Part shown: piece after piece, positions 25,930-34,587 of the stretch | Numbering within the stretch: position 1 is the first letter of the stretch | Layout of the letters: each line of letters opens with the position of its first letter | Origin: Halobacillus yeomjeoni | GTDB taxonomy: Bacteria > Bacillota > Bacilli > Bacillales > Halobacillaceae | Length of the DNA: 64,000 bases | NCBI RefSeq assembly: GCF_020171525.1 | Contig: NZ_JAIVAI010000006.1 | Span: 62,001-126,000 of the forward strand | Direction of reading: 5' to 3' | The notes under the pieces: model-generated | What the model saw: the letters and a program-made list of their open reading frames with translations, nothing else | The model's database searches: none | What the model was told of the DNA's origin: nothing | Position numbers and translations under genes: made by a program

Positions 25930-27588
25930 TTATCTTAATGAACCATTCAGCGTTTTCGCCAGGATACTGGAGAATTCAGCCCTGGTAATTGCCTTCATCG
26001 GTTTGAATTCTGTTTCACTGTAACCAGTGATGATCTCTTCATTCGCTAGAGAGTGAATGGCTTCATAGTAATATTTATCGGGATCGACATCTTCAAAAAC
26101 CGGTTCATTCGATACCGGGATGTTGAATGCACGGTATACCATGACAGCAACATCCGCTCTAGTAATGTTCGCATTCGGCTTGAATGTTTGATCAGGATAT
26201 CCGGTGACGATTTCACGGGAAGTAGCTGATGCGATATATCCGGAGCCGTAATGGTTTTTCGTTACGTCAGTATACATCGTATCGCGTTTTTCGCCATTCA
26301 GCTCAAGCGCTCTTCCGATGAGAGTGATGACTTCCTGGCGGGTGATATCCCCCTGTGGCTTGAACGTGTAGTCAGGATAGCCTTTGATCATCTGAGATTT
26401 ACTGAGCTCATTGACAAAAGGTGTGAACCAATCGCTTGCTTTCAAATCGATGAACAAGCTGATCGGAGCTTGAATCAAACCTTGGCCATATGTCTTGTCT
26501 TTCCCTTTTACTCCTAAATCTTTCACGTGCTTGTTTAAGAGATTACTAATTTCCATATAGGTTAATTCAGGAAACTGGCTTTTGTATAAAGCGATGATTC
26601 CAGATACATAAGGAGCTGCCATAGAGGTGCCGCTCATATGGGCGTAATTCCCTTCAGGCGTATCCATATAAGTGCTGTAAATTTGTGTTCCTGGAGCCAC
26701 AAAATCCAAAGATTCACCTTGGTAAGAATACTCCGCAATGGTTTCATCTTCATCAATAGCACCGACACTGATGACACTGTTATAACGAGCTGGATACATG
26801 ACGTCTTTCGTCAACTGTCCATTGCCGGATTTATCATTCCCAGAAGCAGCAATGACGAATATTCCTTGATCACGTGCTTTTTTAATGATTTTTTCAAGAC
26901 CTGTGGAGGACTGAGGTGAAGTCAAACTGAGATTGATAATATCCATCCCGTTCTGAATCGCCCAATCGATTCCGGCAATGACATCCGCTTCATTACCGAT
27001 TCCGTCACTATCCAGTGCTTTGACGGCGTACATACTGGCTGCCGGTGCAACCCCGAGGGTTCCCATATCATTGTCTTGCGCATTGATGACTCCTGCGACA
27101 TGACTTCCATGTCCATTATCGTCTTCATAACTGTTTACGTCATCAACGAAATTTTTCCCACCGGAGACTTTCAAGTCCGGATGACCACGGTTGATTCCTG
27201 TATCAATGACAGCGACTTTGACGCCGTTTCCATTTACTTTCAACTTTTTCGTCGTGTCAGCTCCGACAGAGCTGAAACCCCAGTTCCGAACTTGACGGTC
27301 TGCGGTCACTTTTTGATCTTCTTCTATCCATGCAATACGCGGATCATTTTGAAGCGTATGTACAGCTGTTCTATCTAAAGAGGCTGAAATAGCTTGGATT
27401 CCTTCATATTCATGGTGTAATGTATACTCGGTTTTTTCCAATACGTTCAAATCAATGGACTCTTCAAACCCGATGATATACCGGTCTGCCTTTTCTACAT
27501 TCACTGATTCCTCCGCTGACACGCTTAAAGGAAGCAGTGTGAACAAGAACAGAACGGACAACAATAGATGCAAAGGGAAGTTTTTCAT
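25930..27588 (-). CDS. SLH-anchored subtilisin-like serine protease (552 aa)
   Basis: Secreted S8 protease held at the wall. Residues 1-25 are a signal peptide, about 35-95 an I9-type propeptide (DRYIIGFEESID ... DPRIAWIEEDQKV), and 110-375 the catalytic domain with Asp129 (VIDTGI), His160 (NGHGSHVAG), Asn in AASGN and Ser322 (SGTSMAAP). Residues about 380-548 hold three SLH repeats (FKPQGDITRQEVITLIGRAL, FKPNANITRADVAVMVYRAF, FKPMKAITRAEFSSIL). The ATG follows TAGGAG. All catalytic residues are present. One of three such proteases within 11 kb, all minus strand. Confidence 0.95.
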   Translation of the reverse strand: MKNFPLHLLLSVLFLFTLLPLSVSAEESVNVEKADRYIIGFEESIDLNVLEKTEYTLHHEYEGIQAISASLDRTAVHTLQNDPRIAWIEEDQKVTADRQVRNWGFSSVGADTTKKLKVNGNGVKVAVIDTGINRGHPDLKVSGGKNFVDDVNSYEDDNGHGSHVAGVINAQDNDMGTLGVAPAASMYAVKALDSDGIGNEADVIAGIDWAIQNGMDIINLSLTSPQSSTGLEKIIKKARDQGIFVIAASGNDKSGNGQLTKDVMYPARYNSVISVGAIDEDETIAEYSYQGESLDFVAPGTQIYSTYMDTPEGNYAHMSGTSMAAPYVSGIIALYKSQFPELTYMEISNLLNKHVKDLGVKGKDKTYGQGLIQAPISLFIDLKASDWFTPFVNELSKSQMIKGYPDYTFKPQGDITRQEVITLIGRALELNGEKRDTMYTDVTKNHYGSGYIASATSREIVTGYPDQTFKPNANITRADVAVMVYRAFNIPVSNEPVFEDVDPDKYYYEAIHSLANEEIITGYSETEFKPMKAITRAEFSSILAKTLNGSLR

Positions 27589-27613
27589 TTCTTCAGCTCC
27601 TAAAGATAAAATA

Positions 27614-27642
27614 AAAAGCGGACAAAGTTGTCCGCTCTTTTT
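27614..27642 (-). terminator. Terminator of SLH amidase gene
   Basis: Arms AGCGGACAA and TTGTCCGCT at 27617-27636, with T runs on both strands. It lies between the amidase stop and the start of the next minus-strand gene. Confidence 0.9.
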
Positions 27643-29037
27643 TTATTTGTCTATCCAATTATAGTAATCTATCACGCCTAAGTAAATAGCTTTGGAGGCT
27701 TTCTCCTGCCAATAAGTGGATCCAAGCTTGGAAGCATCCGAACTATTGGTGAGAAATCCTAATTCTACCAATGCAGATGGCAGTGGAGTGGCATGAATGA
27801 CTCGATACGGTACATCTTTGACACCGCGGCTCTTCATTTCCATCGCTTCAACGAGACGGTCGTGTATGAAAGACGCCAGCTTGTAACTCTTGTAAGCACG
27901 ATCATTCAAAGCGGCGGATGAATAAAACGTTTCTATACCGCTGACCGATTCATTGTTAGGGAACGCATTGGAATGGATGCTGACAAACGTATCCGCTCCA
28001 TTATCGACGGCATGTTTGACACGGCCATCAAGCGAGATATACGTATCATCTTCTCTTGTCATGATGACTTCGATCCCTGATTTTTCCAAAAGATCTCTTA
28101 CTTTTTTCGATACGGCTAAGTTGACTTCTTTTTCAAGGACGCTGTTGGCGCTTGCTCCACCATCATAACCGCCGTGGCCGGCGTCGATCGCAATGACTCG
28201 CTTCTCTTTCAATTTATCCAGCAAGTATGCCCCGTGGACATAAGCGCGGGTTCCATTATAAGAGATTTGGCACCAGTCACCGACTTCTTTATAAATCGTG
28301 ACTTTTGTACCCAATGAGAGCTTCCCTACTTTTTCATATGAGACTCCAGGACCTGTTCGGACATTCAAAATGGACGTTGATACGTATTTCTCAGCCATCG
28401 GTTGATCGGGCTTCGTATTCGTGCCGTCGACTTTGAATTTCGGATTCAGTCCCCGAGCGATCAGCAACGAGAACTCTTCACGTGTGATAGACTTCCCTGG
28501 TTTGTAAGTGCCGTCCGGGTAACCATTGGCAATACCTGCTGTCGATACTCGATCGATGGCTGTTGTCAAAGCCCCGTCGGTTGGTATATCGCTATATTTT
28601 TCACCACTAGTGGATGTGAGTGAGAAAGCTTTAGAAATGAGAAAAGCCATTTCTCCTCGTGTTATATAGTTTTGCGGCTTATAGGTCCCATCGGGATAAC
28701 CTGTAATGATTTTTTCATCGTAAGCGGATTGTATGTAACCGGATGCGTAGGAGGCTTTTGGAACATCAGGGAAATTCGTTGATCGCTTTTCCCCGTTGAG
28801 TTCAAGTGCACGCCCTACAAGTGTGGCTGCTTCTTGTCGAGTGACTGGATCTTTAGGTTTGAGTGTCCCGTCTGGGAAGCCTAAAATGACTCCTCGTTGA
28901 ATCAAATAGTTGATTTCCTCTGAAGATCGATCCGGGATGTCACTCAATGGATTGGCCGAAACTGATTGGACAGGAAGGAAAGATGTCAACACCAAAACGA
29001 AAGCAATAAACGACAAACTCCAAATTTTCCTTACCAT
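27643..29037 (-). CDS. N-acetylmuramoyl-L-alanine amidase with SLH and SH3 domains
   Basis: Exported autolysin that cuts the bond between muramic acid and the stem peptide. Order: signal peptide (1-29), three SLH repeats (about 33-200; LGFPDGTLKPKDPVTRQEAATLVGRAL and so on), a bacterial SH3 domain (about 215-272; STSILNVRTGPGVSYEKVG) and an Amidase_3 domain (about 282-460) with zinc and catalytic motifs VIAIDAGHGGYDGGA, VLEKEVNLAV, SIHSNAF and SALVELGFLTN. All expected residues are present. GGGAG lies 13 bases before the ATG. Confidence 0.95.
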   Translation of the reverse strand: MVRKIWSLSFIAFVLVLTSFLPVQSVSANPLSDIPDRSSEEINYLIQRGVILGFPDGTLKPKDPVTRQEAATLVGRALELNGEKRSTNFPDVPKASYASGYIQSAYDEKIITGYPDGTYKPQNYITRGEMAFLISKAFSLTSTSGEKYSDIPTDGALTTAIDRVSTAGIANGYPDGTYKPGKSITREEFSLLIARGLNPKFKVDGTNTKPDQPMAEKYVSTSILNVRTGPGVSYEKVGKLSLGTKVTIYKEVGDWCQISYNGTRAYVHGAYLLDKLKEKRVIAIDAGHGGYDGGASANSVLEKEVNLAVSKKVRDLLEKSGIEVIMTREDDTYISLDGRVKHAVDNGADTFVSIHSNAFPNNESVSGIETFYSSAALNDRAYKSYKLASFIHDRLVEAMEMKSRGVKDVPYRVIHATPLPSALVELGFLTNSSDASKLGSTYWQEKASKAIYLGVIDYYNWIDK

Positions 29038-29191
29038 AATTAAATAAATTCTCCCTTTCTCATCTGATATGTGCTTACGTTATATATATCGGCTGAAATA
29101 AGAAGGTTTAAAGTCGATTTATACAGGGAAATGGACTTATTTATCATAATAGGAAAAAAGATGGAAAATAGTGAACAGGAGCGAATTTAAT

Positions 29192-29220
29192 GCCCATAGC
29201 TCTTGACTTCGCCTATGGGA
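29192..29220 (-). terminator. Weak terminator-like hairpin after small membrane protein gene
   Basis: Arms CCCATAG and CTATGGG with a 13-base loop directly after the stop codon. There is no good U tract, so activity is doubtful. Confidence 0.35.
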
Positions 29221-29490
29221 TTAGAACATTGACCATAAAAGTAACATTCCAAACGCGATAGGAATGAGTGCTGCGATGATGAGCATTGTTTTTGCAATCC
29301 AATAAGACTTGCTCATAAGCCCGTATAATATCAAGTTTTCATAATTATAGTAGTCTTCCTTCATCCATTTGTTTTTCTTCATTTCTTTTTTATGGGCTTC
29401 TTCTGTGTACTTTGTTATGACCAAGAAAAGAAAAATGAATCCTCCTGCGAGGAAAAGGAATATGGGTGTGTAATCTTTGATGTAATGCAT
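29221..29490 (-). CDS. Small two-helix membrane protein of unknown function
   Basis: Predicted 89-residue protein with two hydrophobic helices (near residues 10-25, IFLFLAGGFIFLFLVI, and 67-88, MLIIAALIPIAFGMLLLW) joined by a strongly charged stretch with EEAHKKEMKKNKWMKEDYYNYENL. I do not recognise the family. The ATG at 29490 is chosen because AAAGGTG lies 8 bases before it; the longer frame from 29523 contains that site. It is a single gene between the amidase and the large protease. Confidence 0.7.
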   Translation of the reverse strand: MHYIKDYTPIFLFLAGGFIFLFLVITKYTEEAHKKEMKKNKWMKEDYYNYENLILYGLMSKSYWIAKTMLIIAALIPIAFGMLLLWSMF

Positions 29491-29706
29491 ATTGAAATCA
29501 CCTTTAAATACGTTTCTTACCATTTTATAATATCTATTCTTCTATCTAAAGGGTGTCTTGGTTAGATTTAATTGGAGAAAACGTTGAGAGCAGGTTCGTA
29601 GGTAGTCCCTTCCCCGATGACCCTTGCCTTATTTAAATCTCTTAATCATTAAAAAAAGATGGAAAGAGGATATGTCATTATAATAATGTTTATACAAAAA
29701 ATTGAA

Positions 29707-29876
29707 GTTTCGATAGCATAAAAACGTAAGGTGGCTTTTGAAAACGGGGAGACTCCTGTGGGAGGTACATGATCGGTGAGATCCCGGAAGGCGAAACGCC
29801 TGAGGAAGCTCACCACATGCTCACGGAAAGCGACTCGTTTTCGATAGCCACCTGCCTCTCTCAAAAGCATCGAAAC
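29707..29876. repeat. Structured interspersed repeat-like element (about 170 bases)
   Basis: A nested inverted repeat. The outer pair is GTTTCGAT/ATCGAAAC. Next comes AGGTGGCTTTTGAAAACG with a partner that differs only by two bases. Inside are GGTGAG/CTCACC and a hairpin AGGCG-AAA-CGCCT. The phrases GGAGACTCCTGTGGGA and GAGGAAGCTCACC resemble a GC-rich repeat scattered between genes in many Bacillaceae chromosomes (from memory, not checked). It is more GC-rich than its surroundings. Confidence 0.6.
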
Positions 29877-29931
29877 AAGTCCCCTCATACTTAACTTTAA
29901 AAACCATTAATAAAGCTTGTCGTACGAAATC

Positions 29932-29971
29932 AAAAAAACCCGCCCAAAGATTGTACCCTTGGGCGGGTTTC
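29932..29971 (-). terminator. Terminator of the 1447-residue protease gene
   Basis: Arms AAACCCGCCCAA and TTGGGCGGGTTT with an 11-base loop, followed on the minus strand by a T run. Confidence 0.93.
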
Positions 29972-29978
29972 AACTTAC

Positions 29979-32900
29979 TTAGTTCGTTTTGAAACGTTCA
30001 TCTTCCGCACGAGCTAAGAACATTACGAATTCTGTACGTGTCGTCTTGTTGCCCAGTTTGAATTCGCCATTCGGATAACCCTCGGAAATGCCGTTTGCAG
30101 CCAGAGTGTTGATGTAATCGAATGCCCAGTGTTTCAGAGGAACATCAGGGAAACGATCTTGTGTGCTGCCGGATAGGTTGTAGGCTTCTACAACGACTTT
30201 CGCCATTTCAGCACGTGTCAACAATCCATCAGGCTTGAAGAAACCATCAGGGTTACCGACCATGATGCCGCTTGCCGCGATGGCAGCGATCTCTTTGTAT
30301 GCCGGGTCATTCTTATCGACATCTTCCAAACCAGGATCTTTCACATTAGTCGTATCCAGTTTAAGAGCACGGACGATCATACGAGCTGCGTCACGACGTG
30401 TGATTTCATCATTGATTCCGAAATCACCGTTCGTGTAACCATTGATTACACCAGCGACGTTCAGCTTTTCAATCGCTCCTTTACCCCAGAAGTTATTGGA
30501 TACGTCATCGAAGTTTTTCGGACCGTCATTGGATTGGTAAACGGTAACTTTTTGAACCGTTTCGTTTCCACCAAGATCGACCAGCTTGACTTCGAATGTG
30601 TTCTGTCCTTCTTCAAGTGTTACAGAGTGTGTATACGTTTCTTCAGCCGCTCTCTTTTCGAATGGCTCTTCAAACGCATGCTTGAACACTTCACTACCAT
30701 CGATGAACAAACGAAGATCATCGAAGTTGTCTTTCATCGTGAACGTAAGATCCACTTGTTTTTCCTTGGATGTGTGTGGTCCTTCGACCGCAAGTTCTGG
30801 GCTTGTAGAATCAAGCATGAACATTCTCTTGAAGGAGATTTCATTTCCGCTTTCATCGACCGCATGGAACTTGAGTTCTTTCACGCCATCCGTCTTGAAC
30901 GTCAGAGTTTCACTGAAGTCATAGCGTTGTTCTTTCGCATTCCAGGACAATTTCGCTTCATTGCCGTTGATTGTAAGAGAAGAAACTTTCGAATCATCTT
31001 TCACGTAACCTGTCACGGCAACTTCTTTGTCATTCGTCGTGCTCAACGCTTCAGGAGTGAGGACGTGCAGGCCAGGAACAGCATCGTCAGTATCTTCATT
31101 CGTGCTTTCAGTTGTTGTGTTTCCAGCGTAGTCAGTCGCTGCGACTTTCACGCCTTCAATTCCTTTCATTTCTTTGAATGTGTAAGAATCAACATCCGCA
31201 GCCAGCGGCTTCTCTAGAACACTTTCGCCATTCACGATGATATCGAAGAATGCAAGGCCGGAAAGTTCATCGAATGCATCCCAGTTAACCTCACCAGTCT
31301 CCTTATTGAATGTGACTTCTAAAGAAGGTGCTTGTGTATCCACCGTGACTGGAATTGTCTGAGACTGCCATTCCGCATCCGGGAAGTCAACGACAGATTT
31401 CACTTCATAGAAGTATTGACCATCTTCTACGACTTTTCCTTTCACTTTTCCATCCCATGCAGCTTCACCATAAATCTTGCTCATCGGTGCAGCTCCACCA
31501 TCATAGTAGTTCTTTCTCACTTCATCCAATGTACGGATCGTACGTAATTGATTACCGCCTTCATCCAATACGTTGAATGCCACCTGCTTTGCATTACGCA
31601 GGAAGGAAAGAGAAGGAAGAGCGAGTTCATGCGTGCCGTCACCGTTCGGTGAGAAACTGATGCGATCTTCATCTCCAACAAGCTCGTCGTCTTCACCCAA
31701 TAGTGGGTCGACACCAAGTGGCAGAAGACCTGCATCACGATCCAGAGTCAACAAAGCTGTTTCACCGTAGAAAGAAGGATCCTCTTTATCGTAAATCGTT
31801 GCATCCACGACTGGAGCATCATCCCACTCTCCGTGGAATCCTACGTATGGAACATTCAATGTAGGGTTGGTATCGTTCGGGTCAACAAATTTGATGAAAC
31901 CTTCAACAAAATGACCATTTTCAAAGATCTCATTCAAAGGCTGGTTGTAAACCCAGTCGACTGTGTTTTCCAAATCAATATTTACATTCACTTCAACAGT
32001 AGAGTTTGCTGGAACGATGACCTGATAGTCGTCTTTCACTTTACTACCATTTGGTGAAGTGATATCAATAGGAAATTCTCCAAGCCATGGGGCATCTGCA
32101 CTTGTTGTCCCTGCTTTGAAAATCCCTTGAGTTTCGCCACTGTACATACTTCCACCAATGACCATGTCTGTTTGGACAGAACCCTGTACATTGTACACTT
32201 GATTTTCATCCGTTACGTTTTCCAATTCAAGTGTGAAGGACTCTTTTGTTTCCATTTCTTTCAAGGCTACTTTTCCAAGGCCTGAATTCTTCTCTGTCGC
32301 AACGACCGGCGTGCTCATCGCTGCATGAAGATCCATCAGACCCGCACCTTGACGACGAGGAGAATAATCCATGCCTGTATTCCAGCCACCATTGATGGCA
32401 CCTTTATCGGTCTGTGGAACGGATGTATTCATAAGAATATTCTTCGCCATAACGACACGATCCGATCCACTAAGACCGAACTCTTCATCGACGCGCTGCA
32501 TCATAAGAGCTGATCCACCGGAAACGTGTGGAGCCGCCATGGACGTACCACTCATCATTCCGTATTGGTCGTCTTGCAGTGTAGATAGAATGTTTCCACC
32601 CGGTGCTGTGATTTCAGGTTTGAAATCAAGGTTCGGTGTCACACCCCAGGATGTGAATCCGGACATTTTTCCGTTTTCAGGGTTCAAGGATTTGACTTCT
32701 TCGCCCTTGAATGCAATTTCTACATTTTTACCGTCTTTGATCTGTTCTCTCATCAAATCTCCAGCTGTTTTCAAAATGAACAGTTGAGGAATATTAATAG
32801 AAGAATCAGATGCCATGCTTACATAACCAGCGCTGTGGTTGAAAATGATGACTCCAGCCGCGCCTCTTTCCTGTGCGTTCAACGTCTTCTTGACGAACGT

Positions 32901-34322
32901 CATTTCGCCACGTTGAATCAGTGCGATCTTTCCTTCTAAATCGACGCCTTCAAAATCGTTGGCATCTGGATTGTCTTCAGAATCGCCAGGCAGTCTTCCA
33001 AGTCCTGCATACTCGACTTCAATGAATCCTTCACCAAGAGATGTAGGATCTACGTCACTTGCAGAAAGGAAAGCCACGGACTCACCAGCTTCTCCGTCCA
33101 CTTTTTTGTTGAAACCATCAAGCATCAAATATTGGTTTTCAAAAGAAGCGACTTGAAGAGAATCCGTTGATAGACCTGGAGCACCGACAACACCGATATC
33201 CGGGTTGGATGCAAATGGATCTGCGAATCCTTCACCGAAATCAGCAGAGTTACCAGCGGAAATGGACATCATGACGCCATTTTCTACTGCTCTTGCAACA
33301 GCCTGCTGCTCTGGGTCTGCTTCATCTACGAAACTAGCAGTGGATCCAAGACTCATATTGATGACATCTGCGCCTAATAGAATCGCGTCATCAATCGCCT
33401 TGATGTAAATGTCTCCCCAAGTGGATGGCATTTCAGGGTCGTTACCGAAAACTTTCAATCCAAGGATTTGAGCTTCTGGTGCCACACCCATGATGCCGCC
33501 TTTTTCTTCATCGCCATTCGCGCCTACTGTACCTGATACGTGCATGCCGTGCATGCTTGCTCCAGGACCAAGGTCAAGGACCGTATCATTTTCATCAGCA
33601 TAGTTGTAGCCGAATGGTACTTTATCTGTGAAGAACTTACCATCTAAAGAGCCGCCCGTTTTCAAGGTGTCGACCTGCTCTTTCGTGATGGCTGTTTCTG
33701 TTCCATCACTCAGGACCATGTCTTTATGATCCGGATCAATCCCGGTATCAATGACACCTACAACCATTCCTTCCCCTTTATAGCCGTAGTCCTGCCAAGT
33801 CTGCTGTGCTTTGACAAGCTCTTTACTATAAAGCATTTCTGGTTCTTCTGCCGGACGCTCATATTCGTTCGCAATATGTACTTTACCGACATTAGGTAGT
33901 TTTTCAATCAGCTGGATGGATTTGTAATCCACTGTACCACTGAAGCCGTTGAAAACTGTCGTAAAGCTTTGTTTATAATCCATCGGAATCGATTGTTTCT
34001 TGATAGATTGTTTAACAAGGCTTTGGGCTTCTAGGGCCGCCGCTTGGAGCTTCTTCTTGTTTTTATCAGAGAGTTCACTGAAACTCTTTCCTAAGCTCTG
34101 CGCGGAATAAATCGTTGGTTCATCTTCCAATTCAACTATGATACGGACTTCATCATCAGGACCATACTCTTTTTCTTTATTCTTCTCTTCAAAAACATTC
34201 CCCGTCTGCTTTTGAGGCTTGGCTGCTTCTTTCAGCGCACTCTGAGGTACAGCTGCAAAAGCGGCGTTTGAAAATGCCATCATGAAGATCAAGAATAAAA
34301 CGATGCTCTTTTTCAAATTCAA
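29979..34322 (-). CDS. Large cell-envelope subtilase with PA and SLH domains (1447 aa)
   Basis: Multi-domain S8 protease anchored to the wall, likely for extracellular protein breakdown or processing of surface proteins. Order: signal peptide (1-23), I9-type propeptide (about 60-158), catalytic domain with Asp192 (VIDTGID), His near 258 (MHGMHVSG), Asn in SAGNSADFG and Ser near 594 (SGTSMAAPHVSG). A PA insert lies at about 440-540 (IALIQRGEMTFVKK). Fn3/C5a-peptidase-like domains follow from about 670, then a FlgD-like segment (RISFSPNGDGTHEL) and Ig-like modules, and three SLH repeats from about 1255 to 1440. The start is TTG at 34322 after GGAGGAG. It resembles Vpr/lactocepin-type enzymes with an SLH tail replacing a sortase anchor. 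Confidence 0.94.
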   Translation of the reverse strand: MNLKKSIVLFLIFMMAFSNAAFAAVPQSALKEAAKPQKQTGNVFEEKNKEKEYGPDDEVRIIVELEDEPTIYSAQSLGKSFSELSDKNKKKLQAAALEAQSLVKQSIKKQSIPMDYKQSFTTVFNGFSGTVDYKSIQLIEKLPNVGKVHIANEYERPAEEPEMLYSKELVKAQQTWQDYGYKGEGMVVGVIDTGIDPDHKDMVLSDGTETAITKEQVDTLKTGGSLDGKFFTDKVPFGYNYADENDTVLDLGPGASMHGMHVSGTVGANGDEEKGGIMGVAPEAQILGLKVFGNDPEMPSTWGDIYIKAIDDAILLGADVINMSLGSTASFVDEADPEQQAVARAVENGVMMSISAGNSADFGEGFADPFASNPDIGVVGAPGLSTDSLQVASFENQYLMLDGFNKKVDGEAGESVAFLSASDVDPTSLGEGFIEVEYAGLGRLPGDSEDNPDANDFEGVDLEGKIALIQRGEMTFVKKTLNAQERGAAGVIIFNHSAGYVSMASDSSINIPQLFILKTAGDLMREQIKDGKNVEIAFKGEEVKSLNPENGKMSGFTSWGVTPNLDFKPEITAPGGNILSTLQDDQYGMMSGTSMAAPHVSGGSALMMQRVDEEFGLSGSDRVVMAKNILMNTSVPQTDKGAINGGWNTGMDYSPRRQGAGLMDLHAAMSTPVVATEKNSGLGKVALKEMETKESFTLELENVTDENQVYNVQGSVQTDMVIGGSMYSGETQGIFKAGTTSADAPWLGEFPIDITSPNGSKVKDDYQVIVPANSTVEVNVNIDLENTVDWVYNQPLNEIFENGHFVEGFIKFVDPNDTNPTLNVPYVGFHGEWDDAPVVDATIYDKEDPSFYGETALLTLDRDAGLLPLGVDPLLGEDDELVGDEDRISFSPNGDGTHELALPSLSFLRNAKQVAFNVLDEGGNQLRTIRTLDEVRKNYYDGGAAPMSKIYGEAAWDGKVKGKVVEDGQYFYEVKSVVDFPDAEWQSQTIPVTVDTQAPSLEVTFNKETGEVNWDAFDELSGLAFFDIIVNGESVLEKPLAADVDSYTFKEMKGIEGVKVAATDYAGNTTTESTNEDTDDAVPGLHVLTPEALSTTNDKEVAVTGYVKDDSKVSSLTINGNEAKLSWNAKEQRYDFSETLTFKTDGVKELKFHAVDESGNEISFKRMFMLDSTSPELAVEGPHTSKEKQVDLTFTMKDNFDDLRLFIDGSEVFKHAFEEPFEKRAAEETYTHSVTLEEGQNTFEVKLVDLGGNETVQKVTVYQSNDGPKNFDDVSNNFWGKGAIEKLNVAGVINGYTNGDFGINDEITRRDAARMIVRALKLDTTNVKDPGLEDVDKNDPAYKEIAAIAASGIMVGNPDGFFKPDGLLTRAEMAKVVVEAYNLSGSTQDRFPDVPLKHWAFDYINTLAANGISEGYPNGEFKLGNKTTRTEFVMFLARAEDERFKTN

Positions 34323-34587
34323 CCGTTTCTCCTCCTTGTTTTCTCTTTTTCCAAAAAATCCTACTCCTTTCTAAATTCTTACAAAAACCATTATATTTTT
34401 ATTTTTCTGAAAAATCAATGGAATGAATGAATGTTCATTTATAAAAAATATGAAGAAAGTCCAGTGTTTATAAGGATTCTTGTCTATCATTTTTTTCCGA
34501 AAAAATATTTGCTAGGTTCATAGGATCAGAAAGACGAAAGCACCCCGGGATATCCAGGGTGCTCTTTTTTATAGCTTATGCTGTTGG
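34323..34587. other. Intergenic stretch between the two large SLH proteases
   Basis: About 265 AT-rich bases. The right end holds the hairpin that ends the upstream protease gene; the left end holds the ribosome site of the large protease. No promoter pair was convincing. Confidence 0.4.
34539..34563 (-). terminator. Terminator after the 739-residue SLH protease gene
   Basis: Arms AGCACCC and GGGTGCT with a loop of 11 bases. The T run is better on the plus strand than on the minus strand, where the tract is TTTCGTCTTT. Confidence 0.65.

Larger units (their letters stand above)
29491..29978. other. Intergenic stretch of about 490 bases holding a structured repeat
   Basis: No gene supported. 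The centre is the 170-base inverted-repeat element described separately (29707-29876), and the left end of the large protease terminator follows. An open frame of 79 codons across the repeat is judged to be a by-product. Confidence 0.6.

Noticed and set aside
29649-29888. 79-codon minus-strand frame between small membrane gene and large protease
   Set aside because: It coincides with the structured inverted repeat and lacks a ribosome site; such frames are by-products of the repeat.
30534-31217. 227-codon plus-strand frame within the large protease gene
   Set aside because: Shadow of the well-supported 1447-residue subtilase; rich in Phe, Arg and Ser as expected of an antisense frame.
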